Shown one piece after another: positions 4,873 through 6,452 of a stretch of 6,452 nt of DNA. A program made the position numbers and the translations under genes. Every line of letters starts with the position of its first letter. Position 1 is the stretch's first letter. The notes beneath the pieces were generated by a model. It searched no databases. It was not told where the DNA came from and saw nothing but the letters and a program-made list of their open reading frames with translations. Location: assembly GCA_023129805.1 (NCBI GenBank), contig JAGMBK010000098.1, forward strand, positions 1 through 6,452, read 5' to 3'. The stretch comes from Candidatus Zixiibacteriota bacterium. Lineage in GTDB: Bacteria > Zixibacteria > MSB-5A5 > SM1-73.

Positions 4873-5616
4873 ATGCCAAAAATCTCAAGATTTGATCTTT
4901 TCCGTTTGTATCTGAGAAGCTTCTTCGTTCAGACCGGATGGACCTATGAGAGGATGATCGCTCTGGGTTTTGTCTGGATATTGATCCCCCTGGCGAAGAA
5001 GCTATTCTCATCTGAGCAGGAGCAAAGGGATTTTCTCAAACGACATCTTTTAAGTTTCAATGCCAACCCATATCTTGCCAGCTACGCTGTAGGAGCTGTG
5101 ACAAAATTAGAGGAAAACAAAACACCTCAAAAGCAGATCATCAGATTCAAGGATTTGTTGCAAGGTCCTCTGGGAGCTTTAGGAGATAACCTGATCTGGC
5201 AAAACTTAAGACCAGCCTTATTGATCCTGGGTCTGATTTTAACCCACAGGTTCGGTGTTTATGGTGCTTTGAGCTTCTGGCTGATGTTCAATCTTCATCA
5301 AGTCTATCTGAGAGCACGGGGCATTGTGAAAGGATACACTTTGGGCTTTGGGATATCTTCTGATCTGAGTAAAGGATATCTGCAAAATATGACCAGATGG
5401 AGCGGTCGGGTGGGCGCAATTTTTTTAGGTATTCTCTTAGTCTTCAAATCGAATCAGATGGGAAAACTGCCATTTCAACCGGAGAAGACAATTCTTTTCT
5501 TTTTATTCATCCTATTCTCCTTTCTGGCATTTAAAAGAAACATAAATCCCGGTTATGTCTTACTTTTCTTTCTGGTCTCTTTCTTGGTGATAAAAGCAGC
5601 ATTTGGCTTGATTTAG
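4861..5616 (+). CDS. Mannose-family PTS membrane subunit EIID
   Basis: The product is 251 residues from ATG 4861, or 247 from ATG 4873. The second start (MPKISRFDLFRLYLRSFF) looks equally likely, and neither has a Shine-Dalgarno. Motifs match E. coli ManZ, numbered from 4873: TGWTYERMIALGF (21-33) for SWNFERMQALGF; KRHLLSFNANPYLASYAVG (56-74) for RRHLEFFNTQPF; GPLGALGDNLIWQNLRPAL (98-116) for MGPLAGVGDPIFWGTVRPV, with the conserved Asp retained. Hydrophobic segments at about 112-124, 129-146, 178-192, 206-221 and 226-246 fit the family. EIID partners EIIC in the translocating membrane complex. The protein is somewhat shorter than ManZ (about 280) but shows no break. No EIIAB, HPr or EI gene follows; the next stretch is a possible gene remnant. 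Confidence 0.9.
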   Translation: MYTHMPKISRFDLFRLYLRSFFVQTGWTYERMIALGFVWILIPLAKKLFSSEQEQRDFLKRHLLSFNANPYLASYAVGAVTKLEENKTPQKQIIRFKDLLQGPLGALGDNLIWQNLRPALLILGLILTHRFGVYGALSFWLMFNLHQVYLRARGIVKGYTLGFGISSDLSKGYLQNMTRWSGRVGAIFLGILLVFKSNQMGKLPFQPEKTILFFLFILFSFLAFKRNINPGYVLLFFLVSFLVIKAAFGLI

Positions 5617-5965
5617 TGTATCTTTTGTATTTTGTCGTAGAAATATAAGAACAGTAGAGCTTTTAACGAAGGCGAAGATTGTAATTTACCAAAAAGTTCT
5701 GTCACCATCATTAAATGAATTGGCGGTATGGTCGATATTGGATGTGTATAACAAGCTTGTACCATCAAAGATAAAACTTAGCCAGATCTTTGTCTTTGAG
5801 GCGGTATTGCTAAATCAATTTTCGAAAAAGCGGTTGCTTTTGCGGTTTCAGTGGATCAGATCATCTAGGTAAGATCAGCAAGCTTTCCGAAAGAAGATTG
5901 GAGTGAAAAAGATAGGCGATTCAGTGAAAGGGAAGTTCGCCTTGAATGGTCAACGGATTAAACGG
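5617..5965. other. Stretch without a recognisable gene; possible degraded coding sequence
   Basis: No gene with a start codon can be supported here. One plus-strand frame is open without an ATG from 5612 to TAA 5870-5872 (VELLTKAKIVIYQKVLSPSL onward). Another frame, after stops at 5797-5799 and earlier, reads GGIAKSIFEKAVAFAVSVDQ and then ends at TAG 5866-5868. Both look somewhat protein-like, and neither matches a family I recognise. I looked for HPr motifs (GLHARPA, GKSIMGV), since HPr can follow EIID, and found none. No convincing promoter for the following lipoprotein gene was found. Confidence 0.35.
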
Positions 5966-6452
5966 ATGGAGCGGATGTTCAAAAAGATTGTTAAATGGCA
6001 AACCATTCAGAGAGCAAGGCTCTTCAAGCTGAGCTTGGTTACTGTTACCCTTTTCTTTTTGAGTTGTACGGAGATGCCGGTTGTCCAGCAGGAGGTGTTC
6101 TACCCCCAGATCAAACAACCAGCAGTGACAATTAAACTCCTTAAGACAAAAAACAGCTTAACTGTAAGCTCCAATGGATCATACCTCATCAGATGTTTTC
6201 CCCGGGAAGGCGAACCATCCATCTATTACGCCTCAGCGGAAATGCTGATGAAACTTTCTGATGGTGGAATAAGCTTAAGCCAGAAAACTCAAGGGGAGCT
6301 GGAAACCAACCTGCATAAGGTCTCATTTTCCCCCAAAGATGACGACGTCTGGGTCTATCTGAACGGCAAGCCATATCGGGGTTTGTTGGAGATAACCACA
6401 AGTAAGAATCCTGGATCGCTTCTGGTTTTGAATCTGATTTTTGTGGAGGACT
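5966..6452 (+). CDS. SpoIID/LytB-domain lipoprotein, N-terminal part
   Basis: The frame is open from ATG 5966 to the window end (162 residues). A second ATG at 5975 has GGAG (5968-5971) three bases before it and may be the true start; in-frame GTGs lie at 5903 and 5924. Residues 17-34 form a lipoprotein signal ending LFFLSC, with Cys34 as the probable lipid-modified residue, so the mature protein would be anchored in the cell envelope. The rest resembles the start of a SpoIID/LytB domain: VTIKLLKTKNSLTVSSNGSY (54-73) is like the family's opening strand. PYRGLLEI (136-143) followed by LLVLNLIFVED (152-162) matches the conserved 'FRGxLE...VVNxLxLEDYL' block, and the window ends exactly there. 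SpoIID is a lytic transglycosylase that cuts stripped glycan strands in sporulating bacteria. In a diderm the role is probably general peptidoglycan remodelling. The catalytic part lies outside the window. Confidence 0.78.
   Translation, partial: MERMFKKIVKWQTIQRARLFKLSLVTVTLFFLSCTEMPVVQQEVFYPQIKQPAVTIKLLKTKNSLTVSSNGSYLIRCFPREGEPSIYYASAEMLMKLSDGGISLSQKTQGELETNLHKVSFSPKDDDVWVYLNGKPYRGLLEITTSKNPGSLLVLNLIFVED

Noticed and set aside
4539..4895. 118-codon plus-strand ORF overlapping EIIC and EIID
   Set aside because: It is out of frame within two well-supported membrane-protein genes and shows no protein family features.
5617..5965. HPr (ptsH) gene after EIID
   Set aside because: The HPr active-site motif and the GKSIMGV motif are absent in all frames checked.
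5921..6401. Minus-strand frames at 5921-6118 and 6189-6401
   Set aside because: They are opposite the SpoIID-like lipoprotein, which has a lipobox and domain motifs and stays open to the window end.

Overview
The window looks like the chromosome of a diderm (Gram-negative-type) bacterium. It carries the start of an LptF/LptG-family lipopolysaccharide-export permease, an mreB rod-shape gene and a SpoIID-like lipoprotein. Mixed with these is a YhaM-type HD-domain exoribonuclease, a family best known from Firmicutes, and a mannose-family PTS membrane pair. This mix, with moderate GC and many palindromic intergenic repeats, would fit a deep uncultured lineage such as the FCB group or nearby candidate phyla. 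The sequence alone does not fix the taxon. No mobile-element gene, CRISPR array, tRNA or rRNA was seen.

Layout. 1-419 (minus) is the N-terminal part of the LptF/LptG permease, cut by the window edge. 420-570 is a divergent promoter region. 571-1533 (plus) is the YhaM/Cbf1-like nuclease, followed directly by seven tandem heptamers. 1706-2734 is mreB with a strong ribosome binding site and a strong terminator, standing apart from mreC/mreD. 2817-4080 is a repeat-rich stretch of about 1.2 kb. It contains a composite ~200-bp palindromic repeat, a second GC-rich palindrome, a truncated ECF sigma-factor gene that keeps an ECF-like promoter and a terminator, and a series of stem-loops, one of which belongs to the same palindromic repeat family. 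4144-5616 encodes the two membrane subunits (EIIC, EIID) of a mannose-family PTS with no EIIA, EIIB, HPr or EI gene in the window. 5617-5965 has no recognisable gene and may hold a degraded one. 5966-6452 is the N-terminal part of a SpoIID/LytB-like lipoprotein that runs off the window.

How the parts relate. The permease, MreB and the SpoIID-like protein all concern the cell envelope. The nuclease and the PTS pair are separate functions, and there is no long operon. I did not find a convincing new multi-gene system. The items most worth a second look are the decayed ECF sigma locus inside the repeat field, the isolated EIIC-EIID pair with an apparently leaderless start and a dyad between the genes, and the mosaic of palindromic repeats.
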